A stretch of DNA of 64,000 nt from positions 62,001 to 126,000 of the forward strand of contig CADAEH010000003.1 in assembly GCA_902786855.1 (NCBI GenBank), given 5' to 3'. The position numbers were made by a program, and so were the translations under genes. Of this stretch, positions 51,546 through 63,500 are shown piece by piece; position 1 is the stretch's first letter, and every line of letters begins with the position of its first letter. Origin of the DNA: an uncultured Eubacteriales bacterium (GTDB lineage Bacteria > Bacillota > Clostridia > Peptostreptococcales > Anaerovoracaceae). The notes beneath the pieces were generated by a model that saw only the letters and a list, made by a program, of their open reading frames with translations, did no database searches and was not told the origin of the DNA.

Positions 51546-54500
51546 TTAGTTTGTGCGCCGTCTTCTGTAGATGAGGTACAGCAGGCCGGTCAGCGATGCC
51601 AGACCAAGTCCCATGTATGGTGCCAGAGGCAGCTCATCGCCGGTCTTTGTTGGTGGCCTCAGAGTGTTGATGAAGGTAGCTTCAACAGTCTCCTTCGGAT
51701 AGATCTTGAATGTCATCGTCTGTCCTTTGCCATCTTTTACGACACTGCCGTTATAGTAGACTTCGTACTCTGCCTTGTACTTGCCCTTTCCGGACTCAGT
51801 CAGCTCGTAGCTGATCTTGTTTCCTTCAGCATCGTAGACAGGCAGCTCAGCCCAGGTCGTGTCATCTGTCCAGTCGTTGGATTTGCTCAGCTTGGTGGAT
51901 TTCTTCACTCCGCTGATGCTGATCTCCTTGCCGTTTACAGTTGCTTTGAGCTTAATGGTAATTGAGCCAGGTACTTTCGCGCGGTCGCTGTTTTCCCATT
52001 CCTTGCTCACCTCGAGCGCACCCTTTACGAGCTTGTTCTCGATGTAGCTTGTGAAGCCGTCATCTGCAGTTCCCTTGACCTGTGCAGTGTACTCGTATGC
52101 GCCTACGGTTCCTGCTGTCTTATCAGTGCCGGTATAGCTTACGTTAACTACAACACCTGTCTTGGTTGTGTAGCTGACCTCGATTGCACGGTAGTCATAT
52201 GCATTTCCTACCATGTCGTACTTAGGAAGTCCCTTCCAGGTATGCTTCCAGTTATCGGACTGTGTCAGATCATAGTCCTCTACATCAGTCCAGTCTCCGC
52301 CGCCGCTCTTTCTCTGCAGCTTGACCTTGATCGACTTGATGTCTTTGTTGATGTTGAATGTATCATCAACGAAGGTCTTCTCGACGGTGAATTCTGTCGG
52401 GACCATAGTGTTCTTGATCTCGGACAGATCTGTCATCTTTGCACTGTCTACTGAGTTGTCCTCAACGAATGTATACGTTGAAGTTACCTCGTAGCAGCCT
52501 ACTTTGCCGTCCTTGACCTCAAGAGTCTGTCCGTCCACTGTGATCGAGATCTCAACTGCACGGTACTTCAGAGGATTGTTGTCCTCGTCGTAAGCTGGCA
52601 GTCCGTCGATCTCTGTGGTGCTCATCTTTTCACCAGCTGTTCTGCCGATCGTGAGGATGATCTCCTGACCGTTGAGCTTAGCCGGTGTCCATGTCTCGCC
52701 GTCCGGTGACTGTTCAACACGGAACGTGACTGCAGTGACCCTGGCGGCAACATCATCAGTGTCTTCCCACTCTTTCTTGACCTCCAGGCCGGTTGTGATC
52801 GGCGTATTGGTGATGGTCCAGCTCGTGTTGCCTGTAACCTCGTCTTTGCTCTTGACGAATACTGCGTCGTATCCCTGAAGCTCATGACCTTGAGCGTCGG
52901 TCTCCTTGACGTAGTAGGTGATCTCTGTTTCAGTCTCCTGACCTATGAGGTTCTTTTCTACCTTGTATCTCGGCAGCTTTTCCCATTTATCTTTCCAGTC
53001 AGGTTCTGTGAGAGTCTTCTCTTCGACCGTTTTACCGTCAGCGTATACCGCTTCCTTAGTGCATGCTTCATCAGTGTAGAGCATTACCTTGATGGACTTC
53101 GGTCTCTTTCCGTAAGCATCGTCATTGTCGTTCCACTTCTTCTCGACTGCTACCTCAACCATCTTAGGGTCAAGTACTTTCACTGTCTCCGTGTACTCGC
53201 AATCTTCAGGCGGTACAGTGTCGTAAGCAGGAACGTTCAGGATCCACTTGCCCTCATCGAGCTTTGTGATGTTTCCTACTGCCTTAGCGCCTTCAATATT
53301 GTAGCCATCAGCAGGTTTGCTCTCTACGATCGCATATTTCTTGAAGAAGAACAGTCCAGACTTGGAGACCTTGCCATCAGTACCTGTCATCAGAGTATCA
53401 ACGAGATTTTCTTCTGTCAGATCTGCCTCTGTTACGTTGTAGTCATGTTCGAACGGTCCGTAGAGCTTGAATTCCGCACCCTCAATCGGTTCCTCAGTCG
53501 CACGGTTGACCTTGGTCAGCTCGAGCGTCTTAAGCAGGTTGTATCCGTTGTCCTTGGTCATGTCGAATACATCCGCCGTCTGATGCAGGAAGAACTGTTC
53601 TGTCTGATAATCGCCTCTGCGATTCTCAAAGTTATCATCTGTCCTGTCTCCATCCGGAATCGAACCAGGGACATAAGAACCTCTCGGGCTTACCACGTTT
53701 TTGGTCTTAGTGAACGTGCTGCCCTTGTAGTTCATATTCATATTGTAGGTGTACGGATTCTTGCCGATCAGGTTGCTTGCGCCTCCGTTCGCGTCGAGCC
53801 ACTCCTTGTTGGTCGCTGTGCTTCCCTTCCTGATCTTAGCTGATGTGAGCTCATCGAACTCGAAGTGTGCGATACCGTACTTATCATCAGTATTAGTATC
53901 ATTTCCGGTCTCATCAATAGTTCCATCCCTGGTTTCTGTAACTGCGAGATTCCTCTGGTTGGAAATATTGAGCTTGACCCCAAGATCCTTGATCAGCTGC
54001 TTGACGATACCGTAATTCAGGTACCAGCTCTGCTTTCCGTCATCCTGTACGCCGTTGCTGTCGGCATCGATCCAGACATCACCGCCCACCTTGACCATAG
54101 GAGGAGCAATGGTAACTTCTACTACATTACTGCCAAGCGGGTCATTCGGAGTAGCCATGTTCGCTTTTGTCGGAGGAGCGAATGTGCTGTAGCCAAAGTT
54201 GAAGTCATTGGCCGCATTGGTGAATACGATCTCTGCCAGAGGTTCTGCCTCGCGATAGTCGGTCTTAGCCGTGTACTCGATCTGGAGATTCTTTTCTCCC
54301 TCAAGTACCACGGTATTGGCATCCGATACTTCGGTCTCATTTTCCGGGTCATAATCGAATGCCACGATGAACGCTGTCGGTTTATCAGGCTTGTCAGTAC
54401 TCCACCCTGTCGGGCATCCTGACTTGGAAGCATTGACTATATTAGTAATATCATCCGCACCGAATGCTGTAGCGTCACCGCTGTAATAGTACACAGTGTA

Positions 54501-57500
54501 ATCACTGCATGGCTGATCATTTACTCTTACAGCTTCTATCGCATCGAAGTACAGATCCCAGTTGGATCCTCTCGGCGTATTGTTGATACGGTTGTCTCCT
54601 ACGGCAGGCATGATATCCATGACTGCCAGGTTGGTACGCTTATTCGGTGAAAGATTGTTGATGGTGAGCTGATAATGCATGGTCCTCTGAGTGACATCCG
54701 TTTCATCATTGACCAGAACAGCTACCTTGTCTGTACGGTAGACACCTCCGTCAGAAGGACCATACTCTGCCTTGACGCAGACGAGCTGGTTGTCAGTGAC
54801 CCACTGATTCTCATGCCAGTCACCGAGATAACCGTATGTGCCCTGTGTTCCAAGAGCATCCTTGAGTGCCTTTGCACGGTCTTCGTCGCAGGTAAGTTCT
54901 GTTGCGATACTGACAAGTTCACTCGCCCACATGCCTTCATCATCCTTGATAACAGCTCCGGTGGTGTTGTCACTGGTAGCGACGCCAACCTCTTTACTGG
55001 TCGTGAATGCGAAGTTCCTCATCTGGTGACCGTAATTAGTAACTGCAGTTGATACTACTGCACTCAGCTCAACTTCAAGGCTCTCGCCATCTCCTATGGT
55101 ACCGGTGAAGGCGATATTCACATACTCGCTGTCTCCGGCAAAGCCTGTGGTCACAGTAGGTTTCTCTGCGATCGTACCCGGTCTGTCCGTGACTCTGACA
55201 AAATCTGATGCCTGATCTATCACCATGCCTTGCGGCAGGAGATCGACGATGATCGGATCTGTAAAGTCTATAGGTTCACCGGTCACGTTCTCTATTTTGA
55301 GCTTGTAGGTTATAGTAGAGCCAATGTCAACAGATACATCTGTAGGCGGACCGTCTTTGGAGAACTTGACCTTAGGTGCCTTTGCGGCATCAACTATGGT
55401 CACTGCATCATCCTTATCTTTCCGCTCATCCTGATCAAGCTTCTCTCCGGTGGAGGACCACGGTGTGAATGTCAGTCTCACATCCGCATTGTTCGTGATC
55501 TTCTTGACAGCGTTAACAACGCCCGTTTCAGGCTTCTCCTGTTTGAATACAGTTGCCATCACCTTGGTCTCTCCGGCAACGAAGTTCTGGCCAAGAGCAT
55601 AGCCTGTATCTGTCTTAAGTTCAGGTGAATTGTAGTCAATGTAGAAGGACTTGATCTTCTTGCCCTGTGCCTTGGTAGGCTTCACGGATATGTTGCCCTG
55701 AGATACATTGATCGGAACTGTGTCCTCTTTGTACTCGGTACCGTCAAATCCTACGAAGGTAACGGTCGCGTAGATTATGTAATCCTTATCAGGATCTGCT
55801 CCGACGAGGAACTTGTCCATGCTGCCCTGTCCGACAATGACCTCTGTGATGTCATACCATTCATCAGCCAGTGTAGCATCAGCAGGTTCCGGTGTAAGTC
55901 CGGAATCGTTGAGCCTGTAGCTGTCCAGTGCATAACCGTTGGTCGTAGTCGGCTTTACAGTGTAGGTCAGCTCAGCCTGCTTTACAGTCAGACTGTCTAC
56001 ATGATCCTTGTCCACCGTCTTCTCGAGCTCGACTTCCGCGTCGCCCATGTTGTTCTTGAATGTTACAGTGTACTCTTTCTCGTAACCCTCTTCAGGTACT
56101 GCGAATACTTTGTAGTACACTACGCGCGAGTCGTCTTTGATGATACTGTAATTAACAGCATTATCGGCACTGTCGAAAGCACGGTCTTCCACGGCGAGAT
56201 ATTTCTTGCCCGGATATATGTACTCTTCATTAGTGTACTTCGAGTTCACAGTCTCGCCGCTGATGCTATTGTCAGTTGTTGCAGCATCTGCAATAGCTTT
56301 GATCTGCGCATCCGTCAGCGTCTCAGGTGTGTCCGCAGGAACTTCATAAATATGGAAGCTTGCATTAGGATTCGTCACCTTTCCGCTGATATCCTCTTTC
56401 ACTACGTTGAGCTTGAGGTACGGAATATTATATCCGGTGAAGCTGTACTCAGTACCGTTATTAAAGTCGTGACCGAGGATGTACAGGGTCCTGCCGTCAT
56501 CAGATGTCGTGGTCGGCAGCTTGGTATCGCCGTTATAGACACCATAGAGTCCCACGTATCCGAGAACATCGTTGGTCTCAGCGATAGCGTAGTCATATCC
56601 TTTCAGGATCATGAACTCAGCTGTTCCCTGTGAGTCTGTTGTCTCAACAGGATGCCATGTGTTCCACTTAGTCCCTCCATCAGTACTGAAGTACATCTGG
56701 AACTTAGCTCCCGCAAGTGGAACTGTTTCATTTCCAGGGATCCCACCGTACTTGAGGATCTTTACAGTGATACCCTCAAAGTTCGGGAGTGCGTACTGGT
56801 TGGTCGTAGCATCAGTACCATCGAACCTGTACTGTCTGTTTTCACCCGGTCTCAGGCTCGGCACTTCGATATAAGCATTGCCGTCATCGATGGTGTACTG
56901 CTTGCCCGCGATCTCAGGTGCCTTGGTCTCATGGATATAGAATGTCTCGGCTGTTGTATCCTCAAACGGGATTATCGCTGTGTAGCTGCCGGCAACTCCG
57001 CCGGTCTTGCTGTTGTCCTGTACTGTCGCACCTGCTACCGGTGTTTTCTTATCTTCTCTCAGGACCTCAAATGAAGCATCTGTCAGGCCGGTGCCTGTCA
57101 GGCCGTCATACTTGAAGATGGTGACCCTTGCCTCCAGATATGTATTCGTCACGGATACCGTCACACCTGTCGAAGGGTACTTGATCTTGATCGGATATCT
57201 TCCCTTCTCATCAGCAGTAACCGGTGATCCTCCGACACTTACCTCTTTGAGCTTATAGCCGGTCTGGGCAGTTTCTGTCAGATAGTAGATCTTATCCTCG
57301 TCTATACCCTGACTGAGGTCTTCGAAGAGCGCCGTAGTCTTACTTGTAATAGTACCGCCGGTAGCCGTACCGGTAGCTGTAGCAGGATTGCCGGTAATGG
57401 TCTTGCCCTCGGAATCTGTCAGATTGAATGTGAAGCTGTAATTCTTGGCAGGAACATCTCCGAACTCAACTGTTTTTTCAACAGTCAGAGGAACCTTCGG

Positions 57501-60500
57501 CGTATCCTTGAATTCCAGGTCACCTGTTCCGCCGGAAGCCTTGTTGACCTTATACTTGTCTGAATCAGCTATCGTGAGATCCAGCCCGCCGGTCATGACG
57601 ATCATCTGTCCCTTGGTATCAAGGTCATAGTGATCAGGAGCCTTGGTCTCAACTGCGTAGTAAACACCCGGCTTGAGACCTTCCTTGGTGACTGTGCCGT
57701 CTTCTCTGATAGTCACTGTCCCGACGTTGACCCACTTAGGATCACTTTCTGAAAACTCAGGAACTGTGTATGTTCCGCTTACCCTGTCAAATGCGTGATA
57801 GTAGAGCTTGAACTGAGCTCCTGCGAGCTTCTTAGGATCAGTCTGCTCATTCTGTCGGTCTTTCTTGATCAGCTTCACCTGGACATTATGGACGTTCGGA
57901 GCCTTGAAGGAGAACGCTTTATTGTATTCTTTTTTAACGATCACCTTTTCATGCAGCTTGGAGCCGTCCTGGCTGCTTTCGCCGCTAGGCTTTGTTGTTG
58001 TTTCGTAGCTGACAGGATATCCAGTGCCGTTAACGAGAGCTGCGTAGTCCGGATTCTGTGCTGCGAAGAGCAGTGCAAAGTATTCATTGGTAAATCCTGA
58101 CGGTGCAACCGACTCAGTCAATGTGAATGTAGTATCAGCCGGCAGTTTCGTAAATACAGCTTTTCCGCTGCTGGTGGATTCTTCCCCGCTGTAAAATGTT
58201 CCCGTTTTGCTTTGCAGAATGAAAGTAGCTGCCTGAGCGATCGTATTGCCGCTCATGTCAGTCTTTTCGATGGACATTCTCGCCATGGACGGGCTGTATG
58301 TCGTAAACGTCTGAGTCCTGTCGGAAACAACTACCGTGAAGTGGAATGCTGTATTAGTGTTAGGATAGAAATTCTCATATCCGGCTGCAGGTGTCTTCAT
58401 GACGACCCTGTATTCTCCAGGATCCAGCCCCTTAGCAAAGTGATAGCCGTTTCCATCTGTCGTGAAGGCAGATCCCGCCTGATTGGCAGATTTATTCTCT
58501 GCAGGGTTCCAGTATTCCCACTTATTCGTTGCAGGATTAAATTTCTCCAGTTCGAATACGACCTGCTTGGAGATGAACAGTGATGGATTGTCATCATGTA
58601 AAGTCTCCAGATCTGAATGGAGAAGCTCATATCCGGCCAGTTCAGGATCATATCCGAAATGACGCAGTGTCACAGAATTGTCGGTCGTCAGATAGTCTAC
58701 GATCGCCATGGACTTAGGTGTATTCTCAGTGTATGAGCTCCTTCTCTCTTCATTCTGATCGCAGAAATCCGCACTGGTATCTGTAATAACAGTCACTGCA
58801 TACTTGCTGTTACCGAGATACAGATCGCTCGGTATGAATTCGATCTGCAGATTGTGATTATGGAGGTCCAGTGAGTACTTGGATGAACCGGACTCCTCGA
58901 CCAGGACTGCATTGAGGTGGAAAGTACCCTTGATCCTGGTACGGTTGCCCTGTGCATCAGTGACCGGCTTTCCGTCAGGTCCCACAACATATGGATAGTC
59001 CACATCATATCCCGAATCAGGTGCACTGTGATAAGTGATTATGTCCTTAAGCTGATCAGGGAATCTTCTCTCGATCTCGTCAAAGATCGCCCATGCATCC
59101 ATGCTGCGCGACACACCGTATCCGGTAGTCGGACTTCCGTCCACCTGGTTCTCATCTCCTGTGGTGATGGTGTCGAGCAGGAGGACCTTGTTATGGTCTG
59201 ATGCATTGACTGCATACAGCTTGAATGTAGCATTAGGCATCAGTACGAAGTCCGTTCTTTCCAGTGGATCCTTGCCGGCTGTACTCTCTTTCTGCATCCA
59301 CTTTGTGAACTCGATGTAAGCCCAGTTTTCTGTGCCGTCACCAGGACCGGAAAGCGGACGGTCAAGCACAGTGTGTTGATTGATCTTATTCTTTTTAAGT
59401 CCTCCCGGATAGACCTTGGTGGACTGTCCGTTATTGGAATTGTTGGTGTAAGTAGTGCCTTCTTTCGGGAACAGGACGTAGTTCTCCGATGGGATGATCG
59501 CGTATCCGCTCGGTGCCTTGGTCTCTACCAGCCAGTACACGATGTTGTCTGCGATCTCCAGTACGTCGGTCTGGAACTCACCTGTCTGAGGCTGGTCATT
59601 AAAGATCCAGGTACCGGAAGTGTATTCACCCACTACTGTGCAGTTCGAAGCATCGAAAGTAAGTGTGCCACCCGACGTGCCTTCTGCAAGGACCTGCTTG
59701 TACAGTGTAAAGTTAGCACCATCCAGCAGTTTTTCAGGATTATCCCTGTCCTTCTTGAAAACGTGTATCTGTGTCCAAGGTGTCTCGTTGTCGATCTCAC
59801 CTGTATAGTTTGTTGCTGATGTGAGTTCTGCCCTGCTCAGCTGCTGGACATCTGCCTCAGTCAGTTCTGCAGGAGTAGTGCCGCCGGCATAGTCCTTGAG
59901 ATATTTACCTTGTACAGGCACCATGTATTTATAATCTGCTGGGACACTGTACTCGATGGCTACATAGCCGGCTTCTGAGAACTTCAGCGTTCCGAACTGG
60001 ACGTAGCCCTTGCTGTCGGTAGTACCTGATTTTACGTAGGTATAAGTACCGTCGCCATTGTTCTTGTAGAGGGCGATGACTGCTCCCTGCAGCTCATACT
60101 TGAGACCTGTCAGTTCATACTCACGGGCGTCATAATACTTCTTGACCACATCAACTGACATGTATGTATGGTTCGTGACAACACCAGCCTCGGCTGTACC
60201 TCCCAGGATCATGTCTGCAGGAGAGCCGTCGGATGTAAAGTTGTCAGTATAGTAAAGATCTGGCTGATCATCTATGTATTTCTCAACTACAACATAACGG
60301 ATCGGAGCGCCACTATCATCATAAACCGGCAGGTTAGTGAATGTCGCCAGACCGTCAGTTCCTGTAGCGCCGGTGACTGCATCCTTGCCCTCGAGCGGAT
60401 CACCTGTAGGGTTTCCCTGTGCATCAGCCACAAAGACCTGCATCTTAAATCCGTTGAGAGCAGGGGTTTTATCTGTAGGGCTTTCCTCTGTGATCAGGTT

Positions 60501-63500
60501 ATTATTCTTGTCATACAGATGCTTTTTAACAGTGAGATTTCCGGTATTGTAAATGTTGATAATACCTATATCCCACATAACATCTCCGCTTGCAGCCGGT
60601 CTGGTCACTGTATAAGGACCGAAATAGAATTGATTATCCTTATACACACCTTTCCCGCTGTACACACCCGGATTCGTATCAGGATATACTACATTATTGA
60701 CCTTGGTATCTTCATGCAGATAGTAAGTTCCATCCGGGAGAGAGACCGGAGTATTTCCGTCGCCCTTGATGGTGATAGGAGTGCCGCCTACCGGATAAGA
60801 CACAAAGTTATCACCGTCTTTGACATAGACTGTGAATGTGACATTGGCAAGCGGACTTGCATCTTTGTCCGGGGTATTCTCATTTTTGACCTTCTTGGTC
60901 AGACGGATCTTCTTATATGGAGTATCTGCAAATGTGAATTTGAGATCATCCGGAGATACTTCTGTATCGTCTGCCTTGAAGACCGCAAAGGTTCCATCGC
61001 TCTTGACGCCGACCTTCCATCCTGTTGTGTCGATCGACTGAGGCGCTGCATCACGGTAATATCCTGTCGGAACAGATGTCTCTGAAATGGTATATTCTTT
61101 GCCGAGCTCGACCTCAAGATTAGCGTATTTGCTTCCGTCCGATGTGACAGTCGTGGTCTTGGTTCCGTCGGATACTTCAAACTTAGCCCCGGCAAGCTGT
61201 GTGTCGGTGTTGTACCTATCGATTTTCCTGATGCCGATCACGATTTTCTGCTGGATATTGTAGGATGTCGGTGTCAGAAGATCGCCGGTATCCGTTGTGA
61301 ATGAGCCGACTTTCAGTGCAGGGGTATTCTGTCCATCAATGCGGATCGAAGAATCGGTTATCCATGTAAAGCCGGTTTCAGTTCCCTGCTCTACTACATA
61401 ATATGTATATGTCTTTCCGCTGCCGTTAACAGAGATCAGATCACTGTACCTGAGCTTTCCGTTTGATCCGGTAGTTGCTTCAGCAACGTACTCAGCAGCA
61501 GTCTGTCCATCTGCCACACGGTAGAGTTTGAAGGTCTTACCGCTCTGATTCGCAGCAGTATATGCTCCTGGAGAGTCATTGACTGTTACCTTCTTCTTGG
61601 TCAGTTCAATAAATCCGCCCCTGAGGTTCTTCATTATGATCTTATCCTGAGGGTCAGTGGCTGTGGCATTAGCCGGTGTGATCGAATAGGAAGTTGCAGT
61701 CCTCGAAGCAGTACCGTCTATGTTGTAGTAGCCTTCCGGAATATTCTCAACAAAACGATATTCATACTTGTTCCCGTTTGCATCGAGTCTGTCTACTTCG
61801 ATCGTGGATGCACCCTTGTTATCGATACTGACATCGGTTTTGAAAGTTTCCCAGGCAGATCCACTTGTTCTGCGCTCAAGCGTAAATGCTTTATTGAACT
61901 TGGCGTAATCGCCTGTTACATCTTTAAAAGTAGTAGGATCCGCTACAGTGCTGTACTGTTTCTGCAGATGGATCTCGATCTTATTCTTATAGTTCTCGAT
62001 ACTGACAGCATCTGCAGTAGTATTGCCGGCAGTCACATCGACCTCTACAGCCCGGTCGTATTTGATATAACCTGTCGGAGCAGATATCTCCCATACATAG
62101 TATTTGCCAGGTACCAGACGTGTGAATACAGCATTGTAATCGGTATTGCTGTTGGTCGTTACTTTGTAATCGTTCCCGTTTTCATCCTTTACAGGGATCG
62201 TGTGCTCTCTGTCCTTATAGAGACCGAAAACAACATTGGCAACCGGACGATGGTTGTTGGTATCATCGGTCTTTTTGATCTTGATCTGTCCCAGCTGCTC
62301 TTTGTTTTCGAATGACGCAGTGATCTTTCCGTCTTCATTGACCGTTTTGGTCTGTGAATCGCTGCCTACGACATCTGTATTCTGAGGTTTTCCTGCCTCC
62401 TTGATCACATAGGTCCCTGCATCGAGGTAGAAACCGATCTTTCCGTTCTTTCCGTTGGTCTCGGATGCCTGAGCGTCAGGGTCAATGGTCACAGTGCTTC
62501 CGGTTATAGGCTGATACTTGCCTGCACTGTCTTTGTAATAGATCCTTGCCAGTGTCGTTCCGTCGCTCTCATACACTTCATAAGTGGCCGGCCCGTTTAT
62601 GAGGCTGGTCGTCTTGGTGTAGAGGTTCTTGGTTTTGTTGTCATAGCTGACGATGTACTTTTCGATCGTGATATAGCCCGGCTTGATGTATCCAGGGATC
62701 GTAGTCGAAGCGTCATCCTCAGTGTCCTCAGGCTGATTCCGTCCAAGGATCTGATACTCTATGTTAGCTACGTTAGACGAATCAGCATCAGTCTTAGATG
62801 CGTTCTCATAGTACCAGACCATGAACTTATCCAGCTGATAGACCATGTCTACTTTGTACTCAGAGAATGCAGGTGTATTCTCTGCAACGAACTTGGTATT
62901 GGTACCTACTACAGCATAAGGCAGGTCGACCGGCCGACCGCTCTGTACAGGTATGGCTTTAGGCTTGCCGCCCTCGTCTGCTGATGAACCATCTTTATAT
63001 TGATATCCTGTATGCGCAGGTGTGACTGTCATGGACTGAGCAGGGAGCTTAGTCCCGTCATGCAGGGTCAGATCAGGAGTATCTGTCAGAGAGATGTCCT
63101 GCTTGAAAGGAGCTCGACCTGTTCTGGTGTATATGCTAGGGTCCTCGGTTATGACCATTTTACCTGATGAATCTTCGATACCGAGACCGTATTTAACGAG
63201 GTAATGGACGGTTACTGTGTTGTGGTCCTTGTCTATCGTGTAATTGTTCGGTTCTGCAAATGAAGACTTGGTGAGGACCCACTCATCCGGTGACGAGAGA
63301 GGGATCTCCTCAGTTTTGTCAGTTACTGTCTTGGAGTACTTTCTTGTAGTACCGTCTTCATTGATGCGCACGTTAAAATCTGCACTGACTGTAATATCGG
63401 CCTCGCCGAGAACAGTGCCGTCAGGCAGCTCACCGTTACCGGTGATCCTTGTGTTTATATCAAAGTTGATAGAATTACTGTTGGTAGCATCCCGGTGATC

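Noticed and set aside
52884-53843. Plus-strand ORF of 319 codons inside the giant adhesin
   Set aside because: Antisense shadow with Cys- and Leu-rich nonsense composition, no start signal.
60168-61085. Plus-strand ORF of 305 codons inside the giant adhesin
   Set aside because: Antisense shadow of a long low-stop reading frame, with no ribosome binding site and no protein family features.
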